From NCBI RefSeq assembly GCF_022170785.1, contig NZ_CP081870.1, positions 918,001 to 982,000 of the forward strand: DNA of 64,000 nt, given 5' to 3'. This document shows positions 1 through 8,952 of this stretch, piece by piece. This stretch comes from Rossellomorea marisflavi (GTDB taxonomy: Bacteria > Bacillota > Bacilli > Bacillales > Bacillaceae_B). The notes under the pieces are model-generated. The model searched no databases, was not told where the DNA came from, and saw nothing but the letters and a program-made list of their open reading frames with translations. How positions within the stretch are numbered: position 1 is the stretch's first letter; each line of letters opens with the position of its first letter. Position numbers and translations under genes: made by a program.

Positions 1-1605
1 TACATCTTAGATGAATACCTCCATCCGGTCTCACCTTATGTCACAGGAGACATTTTTGTATCTGGAATAGGTTTGAGCAGGGGCTATGTGAATGATCCTG
101 AAAAAACTAAGCAAACATTCCTTGACAACCCTTTTCATGAAGGAACGATCATGTACCGGACAGGGGATAAAGGATACTTTTTAGAAAGCGGTGACATTCA
201 GTTTGTAGGTCGTGAAGATAACCAGGTCAAATTGAGGGGCATAAGGGTCGAGCTGGATGAAATTGAACGGGTCATAATGGAGAGCGAAAGCGTCAATCAA
301 TGTGTGGTGAAGGTGTCTGAGAATGGTGGAGGGCAGAAGCTTATTGCCTATATCACCATGCTTGATGAAAGCGAGGTAGCTATACATAAGGTGAAGGATG
401 AGCTTATGACGAAACTCCCTATGTATATGCTACCCACACATTTTGAACTGATGAAAGAATTGCCTCGCCTATCAAATGGGAAAATCGACAGAAAATCACT
501 CTCTATTCCGGAAGGGAAGATCTTTCAAAGTGAGGAACTGATTCTCCCTAGGACCAGCAAAGAGCTCATTCTTTGCCAATTAATGAGTGATTTGCTAGAA
601 CATGAACAGATCGGAATCAATAGTAATTTCTTCGATGTAGGTGGGCATTCCCTTAACGCTTTCAAACTATTGAATCGAATTAATCAAGAATTCCATACCA
701 AGCTACCTCTGAGCTTCATCTTTAAACATCCTACCATCGAAATGATGGGGAAGGTGCTGGACACTATTAATAATCAGGAATGGAAGACTTCCAATGTGAT
801 CTCTTTACAAAAGGGTGACCAAGAAAAACGACCGCTCTACTTAATCCATCCAGGTGGTGGGGGAATCATCTGTTATTACGAGTTTGTGAGGAAAATGAGT
901 ATACCGAATCCGATTTATGGTATTCAATCCATTGGCTATGAAGATCATGTATCCCCATTGTCGTCAATTAAGGAAATGGCGTGTGAGTATATAAAGGGGA
1001 TAAAGAAAGTGCAACCAGCAGGACCCTATGCCCTGGCAGGATGGTCATTAGGCGGGACGATTGCATTTGAAATTGCTCATCAACTGGAAGAGATGGGTGA
1101 CGAGGTCGATTTTATCGGGCTGATTGACACCTATCCCATTGATTGTCATCGAGATGACCAACAAGTGGCTCAGTCGCGTAAATCTCCTCTAGAGGCATGG
1201 GCGGCACGATTAAATCTAACGTATGCGGAGAACCTTACCGATGAGAAAAAAATCCAACTCATTCATACAGAGGTTAAAAAGAGAAAGATGATTCCAGTCG
1301 ATGCGACGCTGAATGAGACCGCTAAAGTGTTAGAAATTATGTATTGCAACAACTTAGCGGCAGAGGAATTTTTCTGTGATTATCGTATTCATCAAACGCT
1401 ACACTTGTTCAATGTAAGTGAACGATCGGAAATCAATCCGATTCCCCTGGTGGATACAAATGAGTGGGCAGCCCGGACAACAAAGGAAGTATTCATCCAT
1501 GAAATAGATGGCCATCATCATAATCTCATGGACAAAACGAACGTAGAAAGAGTTGCGGGAGCATTTAAAAATATATTGGAAGAACAGGTGGTTACACATG
1601 ATTGA
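1..1605 (+). CDS. Nonribosomal peptide synthetase, C-terminal part (A-PCP-TE), 5' end outside window
   Basis: The reading frame is open from base 1, so this is the last part of a larger NRPS (534 residues visible). Seen in order: the C-terminal half of an adenylation domain (residues 1-175, with YRTGDKGY, the VKLRGIRVELDEIE hinge region and SNGKIDRK around the A10 lysine), a carrier domain with the phosphopantetheine serine in DVGGHSLNA (about 210-217), and a type I thioesterase. The TE shows the nucleophile motif GWSLGG (Ser349), an Asp in LIDTYP and a late histidine in DGHHHN (about 505), a complete triad. It should end the assembly line by hydrolysis or cyclisation. The A-domain remnant resembles the second A domain of the 17395 NRPS (both have GYVNDPEKT and YRTGD-GY), suggesting related substrates. 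Its specificity residues are not in the window. Confidence 0.95.
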   Translation, partial: YILDEYLHPVSPYVTGDIFVSGIGLSRGYVNDPEKTKQTFLDNPFHEGTIMYRTGDKGYFLESGDIQFVGREDNQVKLRGIRVELDEIERVIMESESVNQCVVKVSENGGGQKLIAYITMLDESEVAIHKVKDELMTKLPMYMLPTHFELMKELPRLSNGKIDRKSLSIPEGKIFQSEELILPRTSKELILCQLMSDLLEHEQIGINSNFFDVGGHSLNAFKLLNRINQEFHTKLPLSFIFKHPTIEMMGKVLDTINNQEWKTSNVISLQKGDQEKRPLYLIHPGGGGIICYYEFVRKMSIPNPIYGIQSIGYEDHVSPLSSIKEMACEYIKGIKKVQPAGPYALAGWSLGGTIAFEIAHQLEEMGDEVDFIGLIDTYPIDCHRDDQQVAQSRKSPLEAWAARLNLTYAENLTDEKKIQLIHTEVKKRKMIPVDATLNETAKVLEIMYCNNLAAEEFFCDYRIHQTLHLFNVSERSEINPIPLVDTNEWAARTTKEVFIHEIDGHHHNLMDKTNVERVAGAFKNILEEQVVTHD

Positions 1606-2656
1606 ATTAAGAAGTGATACGTTCTCATTACCAAGTAAAGAAATGTTGGATTCGATTAGCAAGGCAATTTTAGGAGACGATGTCTATAGTCAGGACATGA
1701 CCGTGAAGGAATTGGAGAGCAGAGCAGCTGAATTACTGGGTAAGGAAGACGCGATTCTTATGCCGTCTGGAACAATGGCGAATCTTGCCTCTATCCTTGC
1801 CCATTGCCCGAGGGGATCAAAAGTGATTGTTGGAGACAAATCAGATATATACATCTATGAGGCGGGAGGTGCTTCCGTTTGTGGGGGAGTCATGTATGAG
1901 CCCGTTCCAACAGAGTCAGATGGAATCTTGAAATTACACAATGTAGAGAAGGCATTTCCTCAGGATCAAGACGATCCACAGTTTGCACTTCCCTCGCTTA
2001 TATGCATTGAGAACCCAAGTAATCGGACTGGGGGGAATATCCTGCCTCTCTCGTATTTGGAGGAACTATCTTTATTCGCAAAGGAGAAGAAGGTACCCCT
2101 TCATATGGATGGAGCCAGAATTTTCAATGCTTCGTTTGCAATGGACGTGCCCGCAGCTCATATCGCAAAGTATGCAGACTCAGTCCAATTCTGTTTGTCC
2201 AAAGGTCTCTCAGCTCCTGTGGGGTCGATGGTTGCAGGAACTCGCGCGTTAATTCAAAAGGTTAGAAGGATCAGGAAAATGTTGGGTGGCGGGATGAGAC
2301 AAGCTGGAGTTATTGCAGCGCCTGGAATCGTCGCTCTAGAAAACATGGAAGCTACATTGAAGCAAGATCATCTGAAAGCTAAAATGCTGGCAGAGCAATT
2401 AAGCATGGTGGAGGAAATAATTCTTCAGCCAAATGTAGAAATTAATATGGTTTTTTTCAGATTGAGAGGAGAATACACAACCAATAAATTCATCAGCACC
2501 TGTTCCATGTTCGGCCTCAACATTGATGAGTTGGAACCAGGTGTGATCAGGGCTGTCATTCATCGAAACATTAGTGATGAAGATATTTTGGATACGGTTG
2601 AAATTATTAAGAGGGCTATTCCATTATCAATGGCAGAGAGGAGCGTATACGGTTGA
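1598..2656 (+). CDS. Low-specificity L-threonine aldolase family (PLP)
   Basis: 352 aa, typical length for this beta-eliminating-lyase/threonine aldolase family. It starts MIELRSDTFSLPS, like the family's RSDTxTxPT opening, and has the PLP-binding lysine in CLSKGLSAPVGS (Lys202). Family members interconvert glycine plus an aldehyde with threonine or other beta-hydroxy amino acids. The ATG at 1598 overlaps the NRPS stop by 8 bases and follows AGGTGG, so it is translationally coupled. Because the next three genes turn threonine into 2,3-diaminobutyrate, I infer that it supplies or tunes the stereochemistry of threonine or allo-threonine. A separate role in making another beta-hydroxy amino acid cannot be excluded. 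Confidence 0.88.
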   Translation: MIELRSDTFSLPSKEMLDSISKAILGDDVYSQDMTVKELESRAAELLGKEDAILMPSGTMANLASILAHCPRGSKVIVGDKSDIYIYEAGGASVCGGVMYEPVPTESDGILKLHNVEKAFPQDQDDPQFALPSLICIENPSNRTGGNILPLSYLEELSLFAKEKKVPLHMDGARIFNASFAMDVPAAHIAKYADSVQFCLSKGLSAPVGSMVAGTRALIQKVRRIRKMLGGGMRQAGVIAAPGIVALENMEATLKQDHLKAKMLAEQLSMVEEIILQPNVEINMVFFRLRGEYTTNKFISTCSMFGLNIDELEPGVIRAVIHRNISDEDILDTVEIIKRAIPLSMAERSVYG

Positions 2657-4092
2657 TTCATCTAACTGGGAGGATTACGAAGGAACCGAATTCCTTCATA
2701 AATCAGCATATACTCGAGCCTCACTTTGCCTTCGAATTAGAGCACTTGACTAACCATTACATTGAAATTGAACTCGTCATGAACAGGGAGTACGAAAGGC
2801 TGGGATTGATCAATCATGAAGAACGTCTCGCCTTGGATGAGGCATTAAAAAAAGTCGACATCTCTGTCATCCAGGCAGATCCCTCTCAAAATATGTCTGA
2901 TATGTCGTTTGCGATTGAAAAGTTTGTTGAAAGCCAGTTGGATTCTTGTGTGCCGGTGAGATGGCATAGTGATCGAAGCAGAAATGATGTTCAGAGTTGT
3001 GCCCAGGCCATGTTTCTTAAAGAACAGGTGGTTGAACTGGAACAGAAGGTAGAAGATTTGATTGGCATCTTGATTAATCGATCCCAAGAGTCTACCAAGT
3101 TGCCTCTACCGGGTAAGACGCATTATCAACCAGCCCAAGTCATTACGCCAGCTTTTTATTTCCTCTCGATCGTTGAAGAATTGACGCATATAAGAAAGGT
3201 CCTGCTAAATGTATTCGACTATATTGACCAGTGCCCATTGGGGTCCGGAGCCATGGCTGGATTAGAATATGCATGGGATCGTCAAAGAATGGCCGAGGAG
3301 CTGGGTTTTCGTAAGCCTAAAGATACAGCTTTGGCTTCCATTGCTTCGAAACAGGGGATTCTGGAAGTAGCAGCCGCCCAAGGGAACCTGGGCGTACTTA
3401 TCAGTCGTTTAGCAACAGATCTAATGGACTGGCTTATAGATGGGTACATTGATCTTCCAGATGAGCTTTCCGGTATCTCCTCAGCGATGCCTCAAAAGAA
3501 AAATTATCCCATTATGGAGAGGATAAGAGGACAGAATGCCCATATGATCACGTTCTATACGGGCATAGCACTCTCTCAGAAGAATACCCCTTTCACGAAT
3601 CTCGTAGAGACGGCTAAAGAGGGAGGGAAATATGTAGGTGAACTTTTCCATACTTCCAAGGTTAATCTCAGCTTAATGAGAATCGTCCTGGAAAATCTCT
3701 CATTTATAGAAGAAAAAATGCTGGACGACTGTTCTAAAGGATTCTTTGGCGGATTTGCATTTGCTAATCATCTTACGAGAGAATATGACGTTCCGAATCG
3801 AAAAGCCCAATCGATCGTAGGTGAAATCATTCGAACAGCGATCGAAAAGGGTGTCTCTCCATCCGGAGTAGAAAACGTATTGGTCCAGGAAGTTTGTCAT
3901 AAGCATGGATATAGTATCCGAATGGATCAGGAGTCCATTCTAGCATTATTCTCTATTCCTCATAATGTAAACAAGCAGACATCTGGCTCGACTAACCCGG
4001 CCAGTGTGGAGGCACTGCTTCATGAATACTTGGCAGTCAATCATGAGATTGGACAAAGATGGGAAAAACGAAATCATATAGCGAAATCTTAG
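2653..4092 (+). CDS. Argininosuccinate lyase-like enzyme (2,3-diaminobutyrate pathway)
   Basis: 479 aa, fumarase/argininosuccinate lyase superfamily. HSDRSRND matches the ASL substrate loop HTGRSRND, GKTHYQPAQ carries the catalytic His, and the flexible signature loop SSAMPQKKN (about Ser277) is intact, though the next residues are YP rather than the usual P. The TTG start at 2653 overlaps the previous stop (TTGA) and has GAGAGGAG 8 bases upstream. Its neighbours are a threonine kinase and a cysteine-synthase-like enzyme, and no argininosuccinate synthase is present. Arginine synthesis is therefore unlikely. Known DabB/Pac-type homologues release fumarate from an aspartyl adduct to give 2,3-diaminobutyrate, and I infer the same here. 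Confidence 0.9.
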   Translation: MIHLTGRITKEPNSFINQHILEPHFAFELEHLTNHYIEIELVMNREYERLGLINHEERLALDEALKKVDISVIQADPSQNMSDMSFAIEKFVESQLDSCVPVRWHSDRSRNDVQSCAQAMFLKEQVVELEQKVEDLIGILINRSQESTKLPLPGKTHYQPAQVITPAFYFLSIVEELTHIRKVLLNVFDYIDQCPLGSGAMAGLEYAWDRQRMAEELGFRKPKDTALASIASKQGILEVAAAQGNLGVLISRLATDLMDWLIDGYIDLPDELSGISSAMPQKKNYPIMERIRGQNAHMITFYTGIALSQKNTPFTNLVETAKEGGKYVGELFHTSKVNLSLMRIVLENLSFIEEKMLDDCSKGFFGGFAFANHLTREYDVPNRKAQSIVGEIIRTAIEKGVSPSGVENVLVQEVCHKHGYSIRMDQESILALFSIPHNVNKQTSGSTNPASVEALLHEYLAVNHEIGQRWEKRNHIAKS

Positions 4093-4105
4093 GAGGCTGA
4101 GAGAT

Positions 4106-5023
4106 GTGCGGACTGACATGTTAAAAACTCCCGACCGGCTGGAGCTCAGAGGAGTCGGTATCTCTAGCGGGACTTTTGGAGAGTTATTGCAAGGGGTATT
4201 GACCAATGGCAAGCCCTTCTTGGTAACACTCCCGATTAACCGCTACTCAAAAGCCACGTTCAAACCTGACCTTTTGAGTGACACGATTGAGGTCCACCCC
4301 TCGTTCAAACTCAAGGCTAAAAGGCTGTGTGAGAGAATTTTGGTCGAACATAACCTCCCACCTGGAGGTACCCTTACGGTTGAAAGTACGATTCCAATCG
4401 GAAAAGGTCTGGCAAGTTCCTCAGCAGATTTAGTCGCGGTGTCCAGGGCGATTGAGTCAGCCTATGACTTTACAATGGACATTAATACCTTGCAACGCTA
4501 CCTTGCTGATATTGAACCAACTGATGGTGTGATGTATTCATCCATTGTTTCCTACTACCATAGAGAAGCAAAGTTAAAAGACCACATAGGTCCGCTGCCA
4601 TCTCTGACCATTGTGTCGCATGATGAAGGTGGAGAAATCAATACGATTGAATTTAACAAGAGGCATCAACCATATGAATCCAGTCATAAAGAAGAATACG
4701 ATCGGTTGCTTAAGGACTTGATTCATGCCATTCAAGAGAAGGATCTTAAAGGTATAGGTGACGTAACCACGAGGAGTGCCATCCTTCACCAAACCATCGC
4801 ACCCAAAAAAACGTTGTACCAAATGATGAAGATCAATGAAGAAGTGAATGGCCTAGGCGTTGTAATAGCCCATAGCGGCACCTACATAGGTGTCCTGCTC
4901 TCTCAAGAGGACGAGGGATACTACAGGAAGCTTAAAATGGCTAAAGAACGGGTTTGTCAACTTACCGGCCAGGTTCAGGTGATGCACACGATTACGAAGG
5001 AGGAGTGCCCAAGTGGCTACTAA
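4106..5023 (+). CDS. GHMP kinase, L-threonine kinase (PduX/DabC-like)
   Basis: 305 aa. The N-terminal GTFGELLQG and LVTLPI stretches resemble PduX-type L-threonine kinases, and the GHMP ATP loop is IGKGLASSSAD (about residues 93-103). The expected reaction is L-threonine plus ATP to O-phospho-L-threonine, which activates the beta carbon for replacement. The GTG start at 4106 has AGGAGG 9 bases upstream; an ATG at 4118 is an alternative. It lies 13 bases after the lyase and overlaps the next PLP enzyme by 11 bases. The triad of threonine kinase, cysteine-synthase-like enzyme and lyase is the diagnostic 2,3-diaminobutyrate cassette of friulimicin (DabABC) and uridyl-peptide clusters. A cobamide-pathway role is disfavoured, since no cob genes are nearby. 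Confidence 0.88.
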   Translation: MRTDMLKTPDRLELRGVGISSGTFGELLQGVLTNGKPFLVTLPINRYSKATFKPDLLSDTIEVHPSFKLKAKRLCERILVEHNLPPGGTLTVESTIPIGKGLASSSADLVAVSRAIESAYDFTMDINTLQRYLADIEPTDGVMYSSIVSYYHREAKLKDHIGPLPSLTIVSHDEGGEINTIEFNKRHQPYESSHKEEYDRLLKDLIHAIQEKDLKGIGDVTTRSAILHQTIAPKKTLYQMMKINEEVNGLGVVIAHSGTYIGVLLSQEDEGYYRKLKMAKERVCQLTGQVQVMHTITKEECPSGY

Positions 5024-6065
5024 TTTGATCGATTCAATAGGTAAGACACCTCTCGTTTCATTATGTACACCTAATGTGCATGCAAAGCTGGAGATGTTGA
5101 ATCATTTTGGGATGAAGGATAGGGTGGCAAAAAATATCCTTCTTCAAGCCAAAATGGATGGGACGCTGAACCCTGGAGATGTCATCATCGAGAGTTCATC
5201 AGGCACGATGGCATTAGGGGTTGCCATGGTGGGGACGGCTCTCGGACATGAGGTCATTATCGTCACAGATCCAAGAATTGATCCCCTTACCATGATAAAA
5301 TTAAAGGCTCTTGGAGCGGATGTCCATGTTGTCGAACGGATGGGTGAAAGCGGAGGTTGGCAAGGTGCCAGATTAGAGTATCTATGTGAATTATTCACTA
5401 TATACCCTAATCATTTTTGGCCTAAGCAATATGAAAATCCCCACAACCCCGGCGCGTATCAATCCCTTGCAGATGAGCTAATGAACGAACTTCCTGCAAT
5501 TGATTATCTTGTGGGGGCGGTTGGGAGCGGAGGATCACTTGGTGGTATTGCCTCACATCTTAAGGTGAAACACCCCTCGCTGAAAGTAATAGCTGTAGAT
5601 AGTGTAGGCAGTATCTTATTCGATCAGCCTTTGAAAAGCAAGAGGCTACAAGGCGGTCTAGGAAATAGTATCAAACCTAAGAATGTGCAGTATGGACTAA
5701 TTGATGAAGTTCATTGGTTAAATGACAATGAAGCATTTGAATCTTCAATTAGACTGGCGAATAGAGAGAAAATTTTTGCGGGGAACAGCTCGGGATCCGT
5801 CTATACCGTAGCTTCCTGGGTTGGTAAAAAGGCAGGCCCCGATAAGACAGTCGTAGCTATTTTCCCCGATCGTGGAGACCGCTACCAAGATTCCGTCTTT
5901 AATGAGGAATTTTGGAAAGATCATGGCTTGAACCATGGGAGTATTCCTTCTGAACCTACTATGGTTCTGGGACAGGAGGAAGTGAAGACCTGGTCTTATG
6001 TAAAATGGAACAGAAAGGAACGGAAAAATCATGAGACCCAATATCCTACTATTCATAGAGTCTAA
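5013..6065 (+). CDS. Cysteine synthase-like PLP enzyme (beta-replacement, DabA/SbnA-like)
   Basis: 350 aa, fold-type II PLP enzyme of the cysteine synthase/SbnA group. It opens with NLIDSIGKTPLVSL, the Schiff-base lysine is in FGMKDRVA (Lys35), the substrate loop is SSSGTMALG (SSSGT instead of the O-acetylserine TSGNT loop) and the phosphate loop is GAVGSGGSLGG. The GTG start at 5013 follows AGGAGGAG. In the inferred pathway it replaces the phosphate of O-phosphothreonine with the amino group of an amino-acid donor (aspartate or glutamate), and the lyase then releases 2,3-diaminobutyrate. The altered loop argues against a role in cysteine biosynthesis. It overlaps the ATP-grasp gene by 35 bases. 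Confidence 0.88.
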   Translation: MATNLIDSIGKTPLVSLCTPNVHAKLEMLNHFGMKDRVAKNILLQAKMDGTLNPGDVIIESSSGTMALGVAMVGTALGHEVIIVTDPRIDPLTMIKLKALGADVHVVERMGESGGWQGARLEYLCELFTIYPNHFWPKQYENPHNPGAYQSLADELMNELPAIDYLVGAVGSGGSLGGIASHLKVKHPSLKVIAVDSVGSILFDQPLKSKRLQGGLGNSIKPKNVQYGLIDEVHWLNDNEAFESSIRLANREKIFAGNSSGSVYTVASWVGKKAGPDKTVVAIFPDRGDRYQDSVFNEEFWKDHGLNHGSIPSEPTMVLGQEEVKTWSYVKWNRKERKNHETQYPTIHRV

Positions 6066-7254
6066 TACCACGGGAACGGGGAGAAAGGCGTTTGATATTG
6101 CCAAGGAAAATGGATATAACGGCATCCTGCTTACCAACAGTATTAATCAGTATCATGATTTTTCAGGAATTGAGTACAAAGTATGCGATACCAATGATTT
6201 GGATTGCTTATATCAAGAGGTTGAAAAATTGGGTATTCATACAGTAGCGGGGATTATGAGTACAAGTGAGTATTATATTGAAATCTCTGCTGCCCTTGCT
6301 AATCGAGTTGGGTTGAACGCCAATAATCCCGATATCATTCGTCACTATAGAGACAAATCTCTTCTCAGGACGACCTTATCGGCCAATCAAGAGATTAATC
6401 AGCCCCTTTTTATGATTGTTGATGGAGAAACAGGAATGGAGAAGTTACATGAGCTCATGGATTTTCCATACATTGTAAAACCAGCAGAAGATAGCGGTTC
6501 AAATGATGTCAAGCTATGTTATAACCGAAGAGAGATAGAAGAACAGGTCCAAGCTATTCTGTCAAAAGAAGTGAACATGCGGAACCAGAGAATGCATCCC
6601 AAAGTGCTAATTGAAGAGTATATTGGGGGGGACGAATATAGTGTTGAGGTGTTTGGAACTGGAAAGGATCTTATAACAATCGGAATCACCGAAAAAACGA
6701 CGAAGGGAAGCCCCTACTTTATAGAAGATAGGCATATTTTCCCTTCTCGTATTCCAGTAGAATTAACAGCTTTGATTGAAAGATCAGTTCAATTAGCCAT
6801 AGGTGAGCTGGGTCATCTAAACGGGGCAGTCCACGCTGAAGTGAAAGTAGAGGCAGGAAGCTGCTATATTATAGAAATCAATCCCCGCTTGGCTGGAGGT
6901 ATGATTCCTGAACTTATTAAGCAAGCAACAGGGATCGATCTCCTAGAGCTGCACGTACGTTCCTTTATAGAATCAATCGATTCAATGATGTATGAGACAG
7001 CTCACTATAGTGGGATTCAGTTCGTCACGACCTCCTCAACCGGTGTTTTAAAGGCGATAAATGGCATGGAGAAGATTGAGCGATTTTCTGGCTTTCATAT
7101 GGCTTCGTTAGACAGTAAGAAGGGGAAGAGAGTGAGAAAGCCAAGGAATTCTTCAGATCGCCTTGGATATGTCATCGTTACCTCAAGTAGCTACGAGGGA
7201 TTAAAGGAAAAACTCAATAGTATAGAAGAAGTCCTCTCCATTGAACTGGATTAA
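6031..7254 (+). CDS. ATP-grasp carboxylate-amine ligase
   Basis: 407 aa, ATP-grasp fold: an N-terminal Rossmann-like part, a central ATP-binding part (FPYIVKPAEDSGSNDV, then a KVLIEEYIGGDEYSVEV grasp strand) and the Mg-binding IIEINPRLAGG near residues 286-296. Enzymes of this group form an acyl-phosphate from a carboxylate and couple it to an amine, as L-amino acid ligases such as BacD and DdaF do. The ATG at 6031 overlaps the PLP enzyme by 35 bases and it is the last gene of the operon before the 7265 terminator. Its place suggests that it makes an amide with 2,3-diaminobutyrate or tailors the peptide. The exact substrates cannot be read from the sequence. Confidence 0.88.
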   Translation: MRPNILLFIESNTTGTGRKAFDIAKENGYNGILLTNSINQYHDFSGIEYKVCDTNDLDCLYQEVEKLGIHTVAGIMSTSEYYIEISAALANRVGLNANNPDIIRHYRDKSLLRTTLSANQEINQPLFMIVDGETGMEKLHELMDFPYIVKPAEDSGSNDVKLCYNRREIEEQVQAILSKEVNMRNQRMHPKVLIEEYIGGDEYSVEVFGTGKDLITIGITEKTTKGSPYFIEDRHIFPSRIPVELTALIERSVQLAIGELGHLNGAVHAEVKVEAGSCYIIEINPRLAGGMIPELIKQATGIDLLELHVRSFIESIDSMMYETAHYSGIQFVTTSSTGVLKAINGMEKIERFSGFHMASLDSKKGKRVRKPRNSSDRLGYVIVTSSSYEGLKEKLNSIEEVLSIELD

Positions 7255-7264
7255 GGCGTTGCAT

Positions 7265-7299
7265 AAAAAAAGCTACTACCACCAGATAGTAGCTTTTTT
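7265..7299. terminator. Bidirectional intrinsic terminator
   Basis: GCTACTA (7272-7278) pairs with TAGTAGC (7287-7293), flanked by an A run on the left and a T run on the right. It can serve both the rightward Dab/ATP-grasp operon and the leftward acyl-AMP ligase that converges on it. Confidence 0.88.
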
Positions 7300-7308
7300 C
7301 TGTTTTTT

Positions 7309-8754
7309 TTAGATAGGCATGGTGACTTCTTTCAGCGCATATTCCTCTAGTTTCTTACCGTTAACTTTTCCGTTAGGAAGGAAGGGGAACTTATCAATGC
7401 AGATCAGTTTATCAGGATACATATAGGTAGGGAGAGCTGAAATGATCTGTTTCCTTATGATAGAAGACTGATCTGGTGGATATTGAACGAATAGAGTTAG
7501 GAAGGAGCTCTTCTTCTCTTCCTTAAAACTCACCACTTTGCTCAATATGCCAAGTTCTTCTACGATTCTCTCCATATGGCAGGGATAAAAAGTAGCCCCC
7601 ATTCGATGGATGGCCCCGTCGTGTCTACCAATAACGAAAAGGTTTCCCTCTTCATCAAAGTAACCAAAATCTTTCATATCAAGCCATCCGTTAAGAAGAG
7701 GTAAAGAGGCATTGCCGACTTCATCAAGATACCCTTCCATAAGTCCATTGCCCTTGGCATAAATGTGACCGATCTCACCAGGGATGGTCTCAATAAAGTC
7801 TTCATTAAATATTTTAACGGAGGAACCTGGCAATAAGGTCCCCGTACCCTTCAAATGTCCAAGGTTCGTAGAGGTTAAGTTGCCAGCTTCAGACGAACCG
7901 TAATAATCTAAAAGTGGAATGCCGAATACGGAATAAAAGCGCTCTTTTAACACATTTGGAACAGGAGCGCCACTCGTGAACCACATACGGACGTTGCGTT
8001 TGATTTGCTGGACGTGCTTCACATTCCTTTCGGCTAACTGAACAATGAGGTACGTGGTGGCTATAGTTGCTTCCACTACAGACACATTTCGTTGATTGAT
8101 GATAGAAGGTAAAGTCCGTGTACTCTGATAATCACACACGATGAGAGTTCCGCCCGTCACCCACCATTGGATGATCATGTTAAGCCCCCAAATATTGAAA
8201 AATGGAACAACTGGCAGAATCACTTCATCATGGTTATATCTCATACCGATAGCGGTTGAGTACATATTTGAGAATAGGGATGCACCTGACTTCATAATGC
8301 CTTTGGGCAATCCTGTAGACCCTGATGAGAAAAGGATGACGGCATCACCACGGTGGTACCATTGGGTAAGGTCTATATCCATGTCATTTTGCTGAGAAAT
8401 AGTACTAGCGGCTTTTATCGTTGAGTGCAAGTTAATAAACGTGGTATGTTCCACTCCCGCATCTTCAGTTGATAAAATCCAATGAGACCTTGTTTTCTTA
8501 TGGATCCAATCAAAATCGGTGGAACTTATGTCTGGATCAAGGAGGACGATAGAGCAGTTAACGTGCATCAATGAAAACAGAGAAACTAGAAATGAATAGT
8601 TATTAGGACAGCATAGAGTCACCCTGTCCCCTTCCTGAACACCATGTTTCAAGAGGACCATAGAGTGACGGATCACATCACGCTTAAACTGAACAGCTGT
8701 ATACTCCTTTTGATCATCTATAATAAAACTATTATTCTTCTGATCTAGCTTCAT
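7309..8754 (-). CDS. AMP-dependent acyl/aminoacyl ligase (stand-alone adenylation enzyme)
   Basis: 481 aa, ANL superfamily. The P-loop is FSSGSTGLPKG, followed by YYGSSEAG, a GYFDEEGNLFVIGRHD stretch in the hinge region, and the late catalytic lysine in FLPNGKVNGKK. No carrier domain is attached. The ATG at 8754 has AAAGGAGGT 6 bases upstream; a longer frame upstream lacks a ribosome site. It is the only cluster gene on the minus strand and diverges from the carbamoyltransferase. It may activate a starter acid for the free ACP at 15151 or for the NRPS. An acyl-CoA ligase is the main alternative. The substrate is not predictable by eye. Confidence 0.85.
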   Translation of the reverse strand: MKLDQKNNSFIIDDQKEYTAVQFKRDVIRHSMVLLKHGVQEGDRVTLCCPNNYSFLVSLFSLMHVNCSIVLLDPDISSTDFDWIHKKTRSHWILSTEDAGVEHTTFINLHSTIKAASTISQQNDMDIDLTQWYHRGDAVILFSSGSTGLPKGIMKSGASLFSNMYSTAIGMRYNHDEVILPVVPFFNIWGLNMIIQWWVTGGTLIVCDYQSTRTLPSIINQRNVSVVEATIATTYLIVQLAERNVKHVQQIKRNVRMWFTSGAPVPNVLKERFYSVFGIPLLDYYGSSEAGNLTSTNLGHLKGTGTLLPGSSVKIFNEDFIETIPGEIGHIYAKGNGLMEGYLDEVGNASLPLLNGWLDMKDFGYFDEEGNLFVIGRHDGAIHRMGATFYPCHMERIVEELGILSKVVSFKEEKKSSFLTLFVQYPPDQSSIIRKQIISALPTYMYPDKLICIDKFPFLPNGKVNGKKLEEYALKEVTMPI

Positions 8755-8853
8755 ATTATTACCTCCTTTGGCTACAGATATCCTAAGGTATCCCAAAAGT
8801 AAATTCTATGGTAATTAACGCAATAATTTGGATTTTGTGAAATATATGTTAAA

Positions 8854-8882
8854 TTACCAATTTTGCGGAATACACGTATACT
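8854..8882 (+). promoter_or_regulatory. Candidate sigma-A promoter for the long biosynthetic operon
   Basis: TTACCA (8854-8859), a 17-base spacer and TATACT (8877-8882), about 70 bases upstream of the carbamoyltransferase start. The -35 is weak, as expected for a promoter that needs an activator such as the LuxR protein encoded in the operon. The 198-base divergent region is AT-rich and also contains a second TATACT at 8901. Confidence 0.45.
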
Positions 8883-8952
8883 AAAAATTAGCCGGTATAT
8901 TATACTTTGAGTACAGAAAGATATAAATTATGACAAAAAGGAGTGTTGGAAT

